The translations under genes and the position numbers were made by a program. The notes under the pieces were generated by a model that was given only the letters and a program-made list of their open reading frames with translations, searched no databases and was not told the origin of the DNA. A DNA stretch of 45,604 nt from Xanthobacteraceae bacterium (lineage in GTDB: Bacteria; Pseudomonadota; Alphaproteobacteria; Rhizobiales; Xanthobacteraceae). The stretch lies in the NCBI GenBank assembly GCA_030038415.1, contig JASHOX010000002.1:1-45604 (forward strand), in the 5' to 3' direction. Positions 30,958 through 39,624 of this stretch are shown here, piece by piece (positions within the stretch are counted from its first letter, which is position 1; the number at the start of each line of letters is the position of its first letter).

Positions 30958-31923
30958 ATGCACCACCGCAGACTGTTGGGCCTTGTCGTCGCCTTATGCT
31001 TGGCCGCGCCGTTCCGGGCATCGGCCGAAGACGTCCTCGTTACACAGTACAAAGCCGACCCCTCGGGCGCACCGTTCGCAGTGGCGATGGCGAAGGGGTT
31101 CTTCAAGAACGCCGGCATCGACATCACCGACGTCATCTCCGGCGCCGGCGGCGGCGCTTCGGTGCGCGCCGCGATGGCGAGCTCACTCGGCTACGGCGAC
31201 GTCTCGCCCGCGCCGGTGCTCGCCGCGATCGATCAAGGCCAAGACCTGCGGATCGTCAATATCGGCACGCGGCTTCTCGATCTCAACATCGTCGTCATGC
31301 CGAATTCGCCGATCAAGTCGATCAATGACCTCAAGGGCAAAAAATTCAGCATCAGCGAACCGAAATCCTTAGGCGAAATGACCGCGGTGCTGGTCCTGGA
31401 GAAGGCTGGACTCAAGCCGGAGGACATGCAGCGGGTCGTGTTCGGCAGCCTTCCCGGCGCAGTGACGGCGGTCGAAACCGGGGCCGCCGATGTCACCGCT
31501 ATCCCCACCGTGCTGTTCCGCTTAAAGGACGGCGCCAGCAAATACCGGGTCATCCTCGGGCCGCAGGACATGCCGCATTTGCCGCCCGCCATCGGCATCG
31601 CCACCGGCGATCTGATGCGCAACCACCCCGACAAATTGCGAGCGTTGCTCGCTGGCCGGCGTGAAGGCGTGAAATACATCTACGAACACACCGATGACGC
31701 TATCCAGATTCTGTCGAAGCTCTATGCTCCGCTGCCGCCGGATCAGGTGGCCGCAATGGTGCATGAACTCGTCGCGGCTAAGTTCTGGAGCGAAGGTAAA
31801 ATGGAAATGGATCTCCTGCAGACAACCGAGCGAGCGATGCGATATGTCGGCATGATCGACAAGCCGCTTGATCTCAACAAGATGGTCGACACGTCGTTCC
31901 TGCCGAGCGATTTGCAGAAGTAA
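30958..31923 (+). CDS. NMT1/SsuA-type ABC transporter substrate-binding protein
   Basis: 321 residues from ATG 30958, with a strong ribosome-binding site GGAGGGAGG. It has a signal peptide (LLGLVVALCLAAPFRASA). The fold is that of aliphatic sulfonate/nitrate/pyrimidine-type binding proteins: KADPSGAPFAVAMAKGFFKNAGIDIT, GYGDVSPAPVLAAIDQGQDL and LKGKKFSISEPKSLGEMTAVLVLEKAGLKP. It is followed by ATPase and two permease genes, forming a complete importer. Ligand unknown; given the cluster an aromatic or aliphatic organic acid is likely. The divergent region to fadD (30831-30957) includes GGATAATAT near 30903, a possible -10. Confidence 0.9.
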   Translation: MHHRRLLGLVVALCLAAPFRASAEDVLVTQYKADPSGAPFAVAMAKGFFKNAGIDITDVISGAGGGASVRAAMASSLGYGDVSPAPVLAAIDQGQDLRIVNIGTRLLDLNIVVMPNSPIKSINDLKGKKFSISEPKSLGEMTAVLVLEKAGLKPEDMQRVVFGSLPGAVTAVETGAADVTAIPTVLFRLKDGASKYRVILGPQDMPHLPPAIGIATGDLMRNHPDKLRALLAGRREGVKYIYEHTDDAIQILSKLYAPLPPDQVAAMVHELVAAKFWSEGKMEMDLLQTTERAMRYVGMIDKPLDLNKMVDTSFLPSDLQK

Positions 31924-31934
31924 GGCGGTAAACC

Positions 31935-32765
31935 GTGCACGGCGACGTTCATGCGCAATTCGCCGGCGTGACGCGGGTCTATCCCGGCGCCGGCGGTCAC
32001 GCCCCGGTGCACGCGCTCGGTCCGATCAACGTCGATCTCCACAAAGGCGAGTTCTTCGCCGTGGTCGGACCGTCGGGCTGCGGCAAGTCGACCTTTCTCG
32101 AAGTACTCGCCGGTCTACAGCAGCCGACCGTCGGCACGGTGACGTTCGAGGGGCGCGCCGTCGCCGGCGAGGTTCCCGACGGGGTCGGCGTCGTGTTCCA
32201 GGAAGACGCCAGCTTTCCCTGGCTTACGGTGTGGGGCAACGCCGCCTTCGGCCTGCAGCGCCAGGGCACGGCACCGGCGGAAGTGCGCCGCCGGGTCGAC
32301 GACGCGCTGGCATTCATGGGCTTGAAGGATTTTGCCAAGGCCTACCCGTCGCAGCTTTCGGGCGGGATGCGGCAGCGCGTTTGTATTGCGCGTACGCTGG
32401 TGCTGCAGCCGCGTCTCATTCTGCTTGACGAACCGTTCGGCGCGCTCGATGCGCAGACGCGGCTGTTGATGGGCGATGAAGTCTTAAAACTCTGGCGCAC
32501 GACCGGCGCCACGGTGCTTCTTATCACCCATGCCCTCGACGAGGCGGCCATGCTGGCCGACCGCGTTGGCGCCATGTCGGCGCGGCCCGGCCGCTTTATC
32601 GAAATCATCGAAACCCATTGGCCGCGTGACCGCGATTCGACCATCGTCGCCGAGCCGACATTCGGGGAAATCACCGGGCGCCTCTGGGAGCGATTACGCG
32701 GCGAATCACTGAAGGCACTCGGCCATTCCGGTCAGCCGCCGGCGGCGGCATTGGCGGCGGAATGA
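31935..32765 (+). CDS. ABC transporter ATP-binding protein (SsuB/TauB type)
   Basis: 276 residues from GTG 31935. Walker A GPSGCGKST, Q-loop VFQEDASFPWLTV, signature QLSGGMRQRVCIARTL, Walker B LILLDEPFGALDAQTR and the H-loop ITHALDEA are all intact. It belongs to the nitrate/sulfonate/taurine family. It starts 11 bases after the binding-protein gene and overlaps the first permease gene by four bases (ATGA). It powers import through the two permeases encoded next. Confidence 0.95.
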   Translation: MHGDVHAQFAGVTRVYPGAGGHAPVHALGPINVDLHKGEFFAVVGPSGCGKSTFLEVLAGLQQPTVGTVTFEGRAVAGEVPDGVGVVFQEDASFPWLTVWGNAAFGLQRQGTAPAEVRRRVDDALAFMGLKDFAKAYPSQLSGGMRQRVCIARTLVLQPRLILLDEPFGALDAQTRLLMGDEVLKLWRTTGATVLLITHALDEAAMLADRVGAMSARPGRFIEIIETHWPRDRDSTIVAEPTFGEITGRLWERLRGESLKALGHSGQPPAAALAAE

Positions 32766-33520
32766 CGCGCGCTGGTTGGATCAGACTTCTGGTGATCGTC
32801 GCGATGATCGGCGCGCTTGAGCTGGCGTGCCGGCTTAACTTCATCGATCACCGCGTGATGATCCCGCCGTCGCAAATGGCGACCGCGCTCATTACCATGC
32901 TGGCGTCGGGTCAACTCAACGACGACATCGTGCGCACGCTCGGCGTTATTGCGATCGCGGTCGCGCTGTCGGTCGTGTTCGGCTTCGCGTTGGGGCTCAT
33001 TATTCACGCCTTGCCGCGGCTGCGCGCGGCGCTCGATCCATTCTTCGCCACCTATTATGCGGTGCCGGTTTTTATCTTCTATCCGGTCATGATCGCGATA
33101 TTCGGTCTGTCGCTCGTTCCCATCGTGCTCATGGGCGTCGCCACTGCTATCGTCGCGATGATCATCGCCACGCTGAACGGCCTTGATCGTATCCCGCGCG
33201 TCCTGACCAAAGTCGCCCGTGTCCATCGCATGGGCCGGCTCGCGACTGCGCTGCAATTGCAGCTTCCGGCGGCGGCGCCTTACCTCTTCACCGGCGTCAA
33301 ACTGTCGGTAAGCTATGCCTTCATCGCCGTGATCGCCGCCGAATTTATTCTAGCGCCCGCCGGTCTCGGCCGCGACATCGCCAATGCCTACGCCGATTTC
33401 AACAATCGGCGCATGTACGCCCTGATGCTGCTCGTGCTGTTGATCGCGACCGTGGTCAATGCCGGCCTGCATGCCTGGGACTTGCGCTGGGCGAAACGGC
33501 GCGGCGCGAGGCCGTCATGA
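32762..33520 (+). CDS. ABC transporter permease 1 (BPD type)
   Basis: 252 residues, six hydrophobic segments (e.g. LLVIVAMIGALELACRL, VIAIAVALSVVFGFALGLII, VPVFIFYPVMIAIFGLSLVPIVLMG). The cytoplasmic coupling region LDRIPRVLTKVARVHRMGRLATALQLQLPAAAPYLFTGVKLSVSYAFIAVIAAEF is the EAA-loop area of SsuC-like permeases. It overlaps the ATPase by four bases and the second permease by four bases. Two different permeases indicate a heterodimeric channel, less common in this family where one SsuC usually suffices. Confidence 0.92.
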   Translation: MTRAGWIRLLVIVAMIGALELACRLNFIDHRVMIPPSQMATALITMLASGQLNDDIVRTLGVIAIAVALSVVFGFALGLIIHALPRLRAALDPFFATYYAVPVFIFYPVMIAIFGLSLVPIVLMGVATAIVAMIIATLNGLDRIPRVLTKVARVHRMGRLATALQLQLPAAAPYLFTGVKLSVSYAFIAVIAAEFILAPAGLGRDIANAYADFNNRRMYALMLLVLLIATVVNAGLHAWDLRWAKRRGARPS

Positions 33521-34260
33521 CCGCAATGCGGCGAGCTATCGACACGACGATTATCGTCATTGCCGTGGTACTGATCTGGCAAGGCCTCGCCCGTTGGGTA
33601 GGCGACACTGCCCTGCCCGGCCCGGCGCCGACTTTCTCCTACATGACGCATTTCGTCCCCTCCGCGCGCTTTGCCGAGAATGCCGCGGCCACGGCCACTG
33701 CGTTCGCGCTGGCCCTTCTCCTCGCCTATGGACTCGGCCTCGCCATCGGGGTGTGGATGGGCGCGCAGCGGCTGTCGGGAGAGGTCGGCGAGCCGATCCT
33801 GATCACGCTCTATTCATTGCCGAAAATCACGCTTTACCCGGTGATCCTGCTCATTTTCGGCCTCACGCTGTCCGGCAAAGTGGTGTTCGGCGCGATTCAC
33901 GGCATCCTTCCGGTGGCGCTCCTGACCATGGCGGCGATCCGCAATATTCCGCTCGTGTATTTGAAGTCCGCGCGAACGCTGCGTCTGTCGCCGTGGCAGG
34001 CAATCTGGAACGTGCTCTTGCCGGCAACCATCCCCGAGGTGCTTGCCGGATTGCGCATCGGCTTCACCGTCACGCTGCTCGGCGTGTTATTGGCCGAAAT
34101 GTTTGCATCCAAGGACGGCCTTGGCTTCCTCATCATCAACGCGATGACGCTCTTACAGACCAAGGAGATGATCACCATCGCCGTAGTGCTGTTCTCCTTC
34201 GCCGCGGTGGCCAACGCCATCCTGCTCTGGATCGAGCACCGGCTGCATCGGCGCGTTTAG
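33517..34260 (+). CDS. ABC transporter permease 2 (BPD type)
   Basis: 247 residues with six membrane segments and the EAA-type region IRNIPLVYLKSARTLRLSPWQAIWNVLLPATIPEVLAGLRIGFTVTLLGVLLAEMF. YSLPKITLYPVILLIFGLTLSGKVVFGAIHGI is typical of SsuC-like permeases. It overlaps permease 1 by four bases; its stop TAG overlaps the TAA of the convergent cdh gene (34257-34260). It completes the importer operon that starts at 30958. Confidence 0.92.
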   Translation: MTAMRRAIDTTIIVIAVVLIWQGLARWVGDTALPGPAPTFSYMTHFVPSARFAENAAATATAFALALLLAYGLGLAIGVWMGAQRLSGEVGEPILITLYSLPKITLYPVILLIFGLTLSGKVVFGAIHGILPVALLTMAAIRNIPLVYLKSARTLRLSPWQAIWNVLLPATIPEVLAGLRIGFTVTLLGVLLAEMFASKDGLGFLIINAMTLLQTKEMITIAVVLFSFAAVANAILLWIEHRLHRRV

Positions 34261-35048
34261 CTGTTCCCGCGGCCCAGCGCGCAGGCGTGGTCTTGCAATT
34301 CCTCGCCGCCGGCATTGTCGCCGTGCGCCGGATCGGCGTGGTCTTCGAGGATGACGAAGCCGGGCTTATGACCGGCGAACGTCATGCCGACGACGAGCAG
34401 CGTGTAATGTCCCATGTCGGCGGCAGCGCCAGCGACGCCGCGCGCCAAAAGCTTGAACGGATTGCGCCCAGCCAGCGTCGTTCCGGTGACCTGCATGGCG
34501 CTGTAGTGGTGGCCGAACAGCCATATATCGAGCGGCGCCCAACGCGAGCCGATTTTCGCGGCCGCGTCGTTGAGCGCATCACGGACATCGGCGCGCACGC
34601 AGTCGACGTGAATGTGCAGCTGGTTCTGCGAGCGCGACAATTCCGAGTTGACGGCCAGACTGAGCGTGTCGCGCGGCATCGTATGCCCAAGCGCCCTCTC
34701 AACCAAGTGCCGCTCCCGCCACGCAGCGGTGAAGTAATTGGTGGCGTGCGGCGTCAGCAGAGCGCCGCTTTCGATGCCGGTGATCCGCTTTGTCGGCAAC
34801 AGCAAAAACTGCGTCTGTCCCCGTTGGTCCTTGATCACCGCGAAGCCGCCAGCAATGCCTTTCTTGAGATCGACCGCAACGCATGGCGACCGCAGAGCGC
34901 GATGCTGTTGCCAATCCGGCACGCACTGGCCGTGGACAATGTTCCACAGCGTATTCGGATCTGCCTGTGCGGCACGGGCTTGAGCGAGCAACGCAATGAA
35001 AATGACGGACGTAACGGCAATCCATCGCCTGCTCAAGACAATCGGCAT
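34257..35048 (-). CDS. cdh: CDP-diacylglycerol pyrophosphatase
   Basis: 263 residues with a signal or anchor segment (WIAVTSVIFIALLAQARAA). PNTLWNIVHGQCVPDW, FLLLPTKRITGIESGALL, NYFTAAWRERHLV and the histidine-triad-like QNQLHIHVDCVRADVRDAL identify Cdh, which hydrolyses CDP-diacylglycerol to phosphatidate and CMP on the periplasmic face. It is 12 bases downstream of the extradiol dioxygenase gene and so is probably read through from it, although the functions look unrelated. It overlaps the convergent permease gene by four bases. Confidence 0.9.
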   Translation of the reverse strand: MPIVLSRRWIAVTSVIFIALLAQARAAQADPNTLWNIVHGQCVPDWQQHRALRSPCVAVDLKKGIAGGFAVIKDQRGQTQFLLLPTKRITGIESGALLTPHATNYFTAAWRERHLVERALGHTMPRDTLSLAVNSELSRSQNQLHIHVDCVRADVRDALNDAAAKIGSRWAPLDIWLFGHHYSAMQVTGTTLAGRNPFKLLARGVAGAAADMGHYTLLVVGMTFAGHKPGFVILEDHADPAHGDNAGGEELQDHACALGRGNS

Positions 35049-35060
35049 GGCTGGAGACCT

Positions 35061-36056
35061 CTACTTCGCAGCCACATACCGCTCCAACGTCATCGGCTGC
35101 CCCTTCTTCGCAGGCTCGCGCGGCTCGACGCCGACGAAGCGGCTCGCCTCGGCGAACCATTGCGCCCGCGCCGGCAATTGCCAGCGCCGCTGGCCGGCGA
35201 AGGAGGCATCCCAGCGCACCGGTTCGTCCTCGATGTCGATGCATTGATAATGCGTATTGAACAGCTCGATGCGATGGCCGTCGGGATCGCGCATATAGAC
35301 GAACAGCGCATGGCCCGGTCCATGCCGGCCGGGGCCGAATTCGATGTTTTCGGCAAAACCCATATTGAAAGCGAGATCGCAGACATAGAAGAACAAATAG
35401 GATTCCGGAATGTTGAACGCGGCATGATGCAGCCGCGGCCCGGCGCCGCCGGCGAATACGATGTCGTGGGGGTTGCCCTTGCGCTGCAGGAACACGAACA
35501 TCGGATCGTCGCTGCCATCCGGCGCGATATATTCCGAGAGCCGGAAACCCAGTCCCATATAGAATTCCAGTTGCCGCTGCACGTCTGGCACCAGCAATTG
35601 GAAATGGTCGATGCGCTGCGGTACGGCGCCATGATGGTGCTCGAACGCGACGACGAGCCGCGGCTTGGTCGTCATGGTGGCGCAGAATTCGAGCGGTGCG
35701 CCGAGCGGATCGCTGACGTGAAGGGTGCGGCCCTGATACGGCCGCTCCACCCATTGCGCCGGCAAACCGGCTTTCTCGAAATAATGCTTCGCCTTTTCGA
35801 GGTCCTCCTCCGTAAAGCAGCGCATGCCGACGCGCTCGGCCTGCGCCGCGGCAGCACGCTTGAGGACGAGCGAGTGATGGCACGCTTCGGCGACGCCGCG
35901 CAGATAAATCGTGTCGTTATCCTCGTCGCTGACAATGAAGCCGATCAGATCGACATAGAAGGCGCGGCTTTTAGCCAAATCCTTGACGTGCAACACGGCA
36001 TGGCTGGCGCGGGTGACGTTGAACGGCGGATGGTAGTTGGGCTTGGGCAGGCTCAC
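35061..36056 (-). CDS. Type I extradiol ring-cleavage dioxygenase (VOC family)
   Basis: 331 residues with two vicinal-oxygen-chelate modules. The N-terminal module (NVTRASHAVLHVKDLAKSRAFYVDLIGF) is structural. The C-terminal module has the iron ligands: His in VPQRIDHFQLLVPDV, His in RLHHAAFNI and Glu in DPDGHRIELFNTHYQ. This matches the 3,4-dihydroxyphenylacetate/catechol 2,3-dioxygenase group. A C-terminal RWQLPARAQWFAEASRFVGVEP tail resembles the HpaD-type lid. It cleaves a catechol-like diol next to the hydroxyls. It is divergent from ubiD, an arrangement suggesting that UbiD makes or removes a carboxyl group on its substrate (inference). Confidence 0.88.
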   Translation of the reverse strand: MSLPKPNYHPPFNVTRASHAVLHVKDLAKSRAFYVDLIGFIVSDEDNDTIYLRGVAEACHHSLVLKRAAAAQAERVGMRCFTEEDLEKAKHYFEKAGLPAQWVERPYQGRTLHVSDPLGAPLEFCATMTTKPRLVVAFEHHHGAVPQRIDHFQLLVPDVQRQLEFYMGLGFRLSEYIAPDGSDDPMFVFLQRKGNPHDIVFAGGAGPRLHHAAFNIPESYLFFYVCDLAFNMGFAENIEFGPGRHGPGHALFVYMRDPDGHRIELFNTHYQCIDIEDEPVRWDASFAGQRRWQLPARAQWFAEASRFVGVEPREPAKKGQPMTLERYVAAK

Positions 36057-36094
36057 GGATTACTCCCGAACGTTTTTTGCAATATCGCGTCAGC

Positions 36095-36123
36095 TTGACA
36101 CGTTTTGAGGCACAATTCATACC
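36095..36123 (+). promoter_or_regulatory. Putative ubiD promoter
   Basis: TTGACA at 36095-36100 is a consensus -35. The best-spaced -10 (17 bases) is CATACC at 36118-36123, a weak match. The start of transcription would be near 36130, about 28 bases before the ubiD ATG. Confidence 0.4.
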
Positions 36124-36157
36124 CGGTTTGCTTTCTTCGAACAGCACGGAGTCCGGC

Positions 36158-37606
36158 ATGGCGGACGCAACGGCGGCACAACGCTATCGCGGCTTGCGCG
36201 GCTGGCTGGAAACGGTCGATCGGCTCGGCGAACTTAAGCGCGTGTCCGGCGCCCATTGGGACGTCGAGATGGGTGCGCTCACCCATATGCTCACCGAAAA
36301 GAGCCGCGGCGGCGCGCCGGCGATGCTATTCGACGACGTGCCGGGCTATACCAGGGGTTTTCGCACGCTGTACGGGCAACTATCCTCGATCAAGCGGATC
36401 GCGCTCACGCTGGGACTGCCGCTCGACTACGAGCGCAAGGTCGAAATCGTGCAGCGCTATCACGCGCGCATGCAGGACCTAAAGCCGCTGCCGCCGCGCT
36501 ACGTCAACGACGGGCCGATATTCGAGAACGTGATCGAAGGCGAAGCCGTCGATGTTCTGAAATTTCCGGTGCCGCGCCATCACGAGCAGGACAAGGCGCG
36601 CTTCATCGGCACCGCCTGCGCTGTGGTGACCAAGGATCCCGACGACGGCTGGTTCAATCTCGGCGCCTACCGCAGCCAAGTCTATGACAGCAAGACCATC
36701 GGCTGCCAGATCACTGAAGGCAAGCACGGCCGCATCCACCGCGATAAATATTTCGCCCGCGGCGAACCGATGAAGGTGGTGATCCTGTGCGGCCAGGATC
36801 CGCTCTTGTTCATGCTGTCGTCGAGCCCGCTGCCGGAGTTAAGCGAATACGATATTGCCGGCGGCTTGCGCAATGAGCCGATCGACGTGGTGCGCGGCCC
36901 CTATACCGGCTTCCCGATCCCGGCAGATTGCGAAATCGCCATTGAGGGCGAAACCCTGCCCGGCAAGACCAAGCCGGAAGGGCCGTTTGGCGAGTGGATG
37001 GGCTACTACTCGGACGACACTCAGGAGCGACCTTACGTCAACGTCAAAACCGTCCTGCACCGCAACGATCCGATCCTGACCTGCGCGCCGCAGCACAAAC
37101 CGGTGGACGAAACCGGGCTCCTCAAAGGCATTGCCGGCGCGGCGCAAATCTGGCGTGCGCTCGACGCCTGCGGCATTCCCGACGTGCTCGGCGTATGGAA
37201 TCACGAGGCCGGACCGGCGACGCGCTTCACCGCAATTCAGCTCCGGCAGCGCTATCCCGGCCATGCGCGCCAGACGCTGCATGTGGCCTGTGCCTGCCAG
37301 GGCGGCGCCTATGCCGGCAAATGGACGGTGGTGGTCGACGACGACATCGATGCTGGCGATCTCGACCAGGTGCTCTGGGCGATGTGCACGCGGTTTGATC
37401 CCAAGGTCGACATCGATCTCGTGCAGAAAGCGTGGGCGTCGAAGCGCGATCCCCTTTATCTGCCCGGCAATTTCAACAACCGCATCCTGATCGACGCCTG
37501 CATCCCTTACGACATGAAGCTCAAGGGCACTTTTCCGCCGACTGTCGATGTCAGCGCCGACCTGCGGGCCAGATTACGGGCGAAGTTCCCGAAATTGTTT
37601 CATTGA
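36158..37606 (+). CDS. UbiD family prenylated-FMN decarboxylase
   Basis: 482 residues from ATG 36158. It shows the UbiD layout: RGLRGWLETVDRLGELKRVS, NLGAYRSQVYDSKTIGCQI, RGEPMKVVILCGQDPLLFML, CEIAIEGETLPGKTKPEGPFGEWMGYYSDD (the E-x-P-F-G-E-x-x-G-Y catalytic region with the essential Glu) and KGTFPPTVDVSADLRARLR. These enzymes use prenyl-FMN to decarboxylate, or in reverse carboxylate, aromatic and unsaturated acids. The ubiX flavin prenyltransferase is not in the window and must come from elsewhere. It is divergent from the extradiol dioxygenase. It is more like catabolic hydroxyarylic acid decarboxylases than ubiquinone UbiD by context (inference). Confidence 0.92.
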   Translation: MADATAAQRYRGLRGWLETVDRLGELKRVSGAHWDVEMGALTHMLTEKSRGGAPAMLFDDVPGYTRGFRTLYGQLSSIKRIALTLGLPLDYERKVEIVQRYHARMQDLKPLPPRYVNDGPIFENVIEGEAVDVLKFPVPRHHEQDKARFIGTACAVVTKDPDDGWFNLGAYRSQVYDSKTIGCQITEGKHGRIHRDKYFARGEPMKVVILCGQDPLLFMLSSSPLPELSEYDIAGGLRNEPIDVVRGPYTGFPIPADCEIAIEGETLPGKTKPEGPFGEWMGYYSDDTQERPYVNVKTVLHRNDPILTCAPQHKPVDETGLLKGIAGAAQIWRALDACGIPDVLGVWNHEAGPATRFTAIQLRQRYPGHARQTLHVACACQGGAYAGKWTVVVDDDIDAGDLDQVLWAMCTRFDPKVDIDLVQKAWASKRDPLYLPGNFNNRILIDACIPYDMKLKGTFPPTVDVSADLRARLRAKFPKLFH

Positions 37607-37688
37607 ATCCCAGCCCGGATTGATCGCGCGGGTCCGGCCTTTCGCCCAGGCCCGATGACAGGTTCCGTAAAATCCGGTGAGAAAGAGT

Positions 37689-37715
37689 CCCGGATTGCAC
37701 GAGGCGCAATCCGGG
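37689..37715. repeat. REP-like hairpin between ubiD and the LTXXQ protein gene
   Basis: CCCGGATTGC (37689-37698) and GCAATCCGGG (37706-37715) form a perfect 10-bp stem, followed by CTACAAGT. This is a common bradyrhizobial hairpin, and it may act as a terminator for the two convergent genes. Confidence 0.75.
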
Positions 37716-37725
37716 CTACAAGTCT

Positions 37726-39162
37726 CTATTCTTGATTCTGCGCGAACAGCTCCTTGCCCATGGTATTGAAGCGCGCCTTCTGGTCGTCGCTGAGCGAATT
37801 ATAGAAGTCGGTGAGCGCCGGCTGCACGGTCTCAACGCCTTGGAGCATGGCCTTGAGCCGGTTGCCGACCGCGGCAAGACGGTCCGGCGGCGTCGCGGGC
37901 ACCTCGGTCGGACATGCCGCCTTGATGGTATCCGCGGCCCGCGACAGGGCTGACTGCAGCGCATCGAGCTTGGCGCGCTGTGCGTCGCTCGGATGGATGG
38001 CGTTGTCGATCCGGTCGGCCGGCCAAGCCATCACATTGGCGCTGCACTGCGCCTGAACGCTCGGCTTTTCGCCAGCGTTCTGTTCATTGGCATTGCCTTG
38101 CGCGCTCGGCGGCGCAACGTCGTTGAAGCGTGCTTTTTGCTCGTCGGAAAGCGAATCATAGAACTTCGCCAGCGGCGAGCTGATGATGTTCTCCGCATCG
38201 ACTAGCGCCTGCAGCCGCTGATGCATCTGATCGAGCCGCGCCGTCGGCGTGAACGCCACGCTGGTCGGGCAGTGAATCTTGATCTGATGGCTCGCCTCGA
38301 CGATGGCGTTGCCGAGATCGTCGAGCAAGGCAGTTTGCTGCGGATTTGGCTGGACGGCGCTTTGGATCTGATCGATCGGCCAGCCGGTAACCTCGGCCGC
38401 CTCGTCGTCGCAGCTTTGCGCCATGCTTTGGGTCAGGGTCTCCATGCGCGCCGGCGCGCCGGGTCCCCGAACGTATTCCTGATAATCGTAAGGCGAGAAC
38501 AACGCCTCGTAGACGTCGCCGTAGCCGTAGACCCAGAACGGGTCGTAGCCGCAGTAATCCCAAGGCCATAGCGAGCAATAAAAGAAATCCCCATAGGCAT
38601 AGGGCCAGAACAGCGGGCCGATCCAGCCGAGGTGATAATAGGGATGCCAGCCATGGTGCCACCAGTCGTGGCCCCAGAACGGCCGGAATGCGGCATTGGT
38701 CGCCAACCGACGGCGATCCATGAAATGTCTCGGATCGGCGGCATTGGCGAGCGGCGTTATGTGCGCATTTGTCAGCGCGCGGTTCGTGGCATTCGTGCCG
38801 GCCGTGTTGGGAACATGTCTATTATGGTGGGCCAACCGCGAAGCCGCATTAGTATGCACAGTGCGATGCATGGTGCGGAAATTGTGGTGCGCGAAATTGT
38901 GATGCGCGACGCTGAAATTGCGGTGTGCAAAGCTAAGATGGGAACGCGCCGAGTTGAAATGGAACGAGGGGTGCCCTGCACCGCCGGGGCCGTGACCGCC
39001 GGGGCCATGACCGCCACTGGCCCCATGACCGCCACTGGCCCCATGACCGCCGGCGGGCTTTGCCGCCAGCGCAGCCCCCGTTACGCTACAAAACAACAGA
39101 CCGGCCGAAACAAGAGCGATTGTAGCTTTCCAATTTGTAATGTTACTTGCAAATCTGCGCAT
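37726..39162 (-). CDS. Secreted His-rich protein with two Spy/LTXXQ-like repeats
   Basis: 478 residues from ATG 39162 (GGAGGG upstream); an in-frame ATG five codons earlier is possible. A signal peptide (TIALVSAGLLFCSVTGAALAA) is followed by a Gly-His repeat tract (GGHGASGGHGASGGHGPGGHG), a His/Asn-rich region and a Trp/Tyr/Pro-rich hydrophobic segment. Then come two helical repeats that end in FYDSLSDEQKARFN and FYNSLSDDQKARFN. The latter recall the LTxxQ motif of Spy/CpxP periplasmic chaperones. Each repeat begins with a Cys and has a second Cys. It could be an envelope-stress or metal-binding chaperone; the Gly-His tract could bind Ni, Cu or Zn (inference). Confidence 0.8.
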   Translation of the reverse strand: MRRFASNITNWKATIALVSAGLLFCSVTGAALAAKPAGGHGASGGHGASGGHGPGGHGPGGAGHPSFHFNSARSHLSFAHRNFSVAHHNFAHHNFRTMHRTVHTNAASRLAHHNRHVPNTAGTNATNRALTNAHITPLANAADPRHFMDRRRLATNAAFRPFWGHDWWHHGWHPYYHLGWIGPLFWPYAYGDFFYCSLWPWDYCGYDPFWVYGYGDVYEALFSPYDYQEYVRGPGAPARMETLTQSMAQSCDDEAAEVTGWPIDQIQSAVQPNPQQTALLDDLGNAIVEASHQIKIHCPTSVAFTPTARLDQMHQRLQALVDAENIISSPLAKFYDSLSDEQKARFNDVAPPSAQGNANEQNAGEKPSVQAQCSANVMAWPADRIDNAIHPSDAQRAKLDALQSALSRAADTIKAACPTEVPATPPDRLAAVGNRLKAMLQGVETVQPALTDFYNSLSDDQKARFNTMGKELFAQNQE

Positions 39163-39624
39163 TGAGGTACCCTCCATCGCCTCATCGAAACGCCCCTCTC
39201 GCCCCTCCGTTCCGAACCCGCGTACGAACCTCCGTAACTGTGATGTTGCGACGCACTGTCGCCCGAATATCACATTGTTCCGCCGAACGATGCGCATCGC
39301 TTATCATTAAATCCCACGCGGTTGATCTTCATCCGTGAGTTATGCATGCTCCCTCGTGCGTGCACGATTTATGCCCGGACATTCGGGCACGGATATGATC
39401 TGGATCAAAACCGATCGCTTTGGGGCGGAGATCGGACCGGAGGCGTACACAATGGGCGGCATCCGCTGCCGGCCACGCGCTGCGGCGGAGGCAACGACCT
39501 TGACGATGCGTCGGCCGAGCCGGATTGGCTGACCATCTGTGGGTTTGCGTTTTTGGGGCTTACAGCAACGGCTTTGTGGCAGTGCTCGCGTTGGCCCATG
39601 CTGTTGTGCATCGGGGTAGTCTAG
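39163..39624. other. Gene-free region between divergent genes
   Basis: About 460 bases with no convincing gene; short open frames here have no start-site support and no recognisable product. The region should carry the promoters of the LTXXQ protein gene and the efflux operon. It contains the FixK/FNR-like box at 39395-39408. Confidence 0.5.
39395..39408. promoter_or_regulatory. FixK/FNR-type box
   Basis: ATGATCTGGATCAA differs from the FNR/FixK consensus TTGAT-N4-ATCAA (rhizobial form TTGATCTGGATCAA) at the first base only. It is 217 bases upstream of the efflux operon start and about 230 bases upstream of the divergent LTXXQ protein gene, so it could serve either one. Confidence 0.55.

Noticed and set aside
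33459..36098. Long open plus-strand frame (879 codons)
   Set aside because: It covers permease 2 out of frame and then lies antisense to cdh and the extradiol dioxygenase, all well-identified genes; it has no motifs of its own.
39322..39624. Open frame of 100 codons before the efflux operon
   Set aside because: It has no supported start, no ribosome-binding site and no domain. The region contains a regulator-like box and is better read as promoter DNA.
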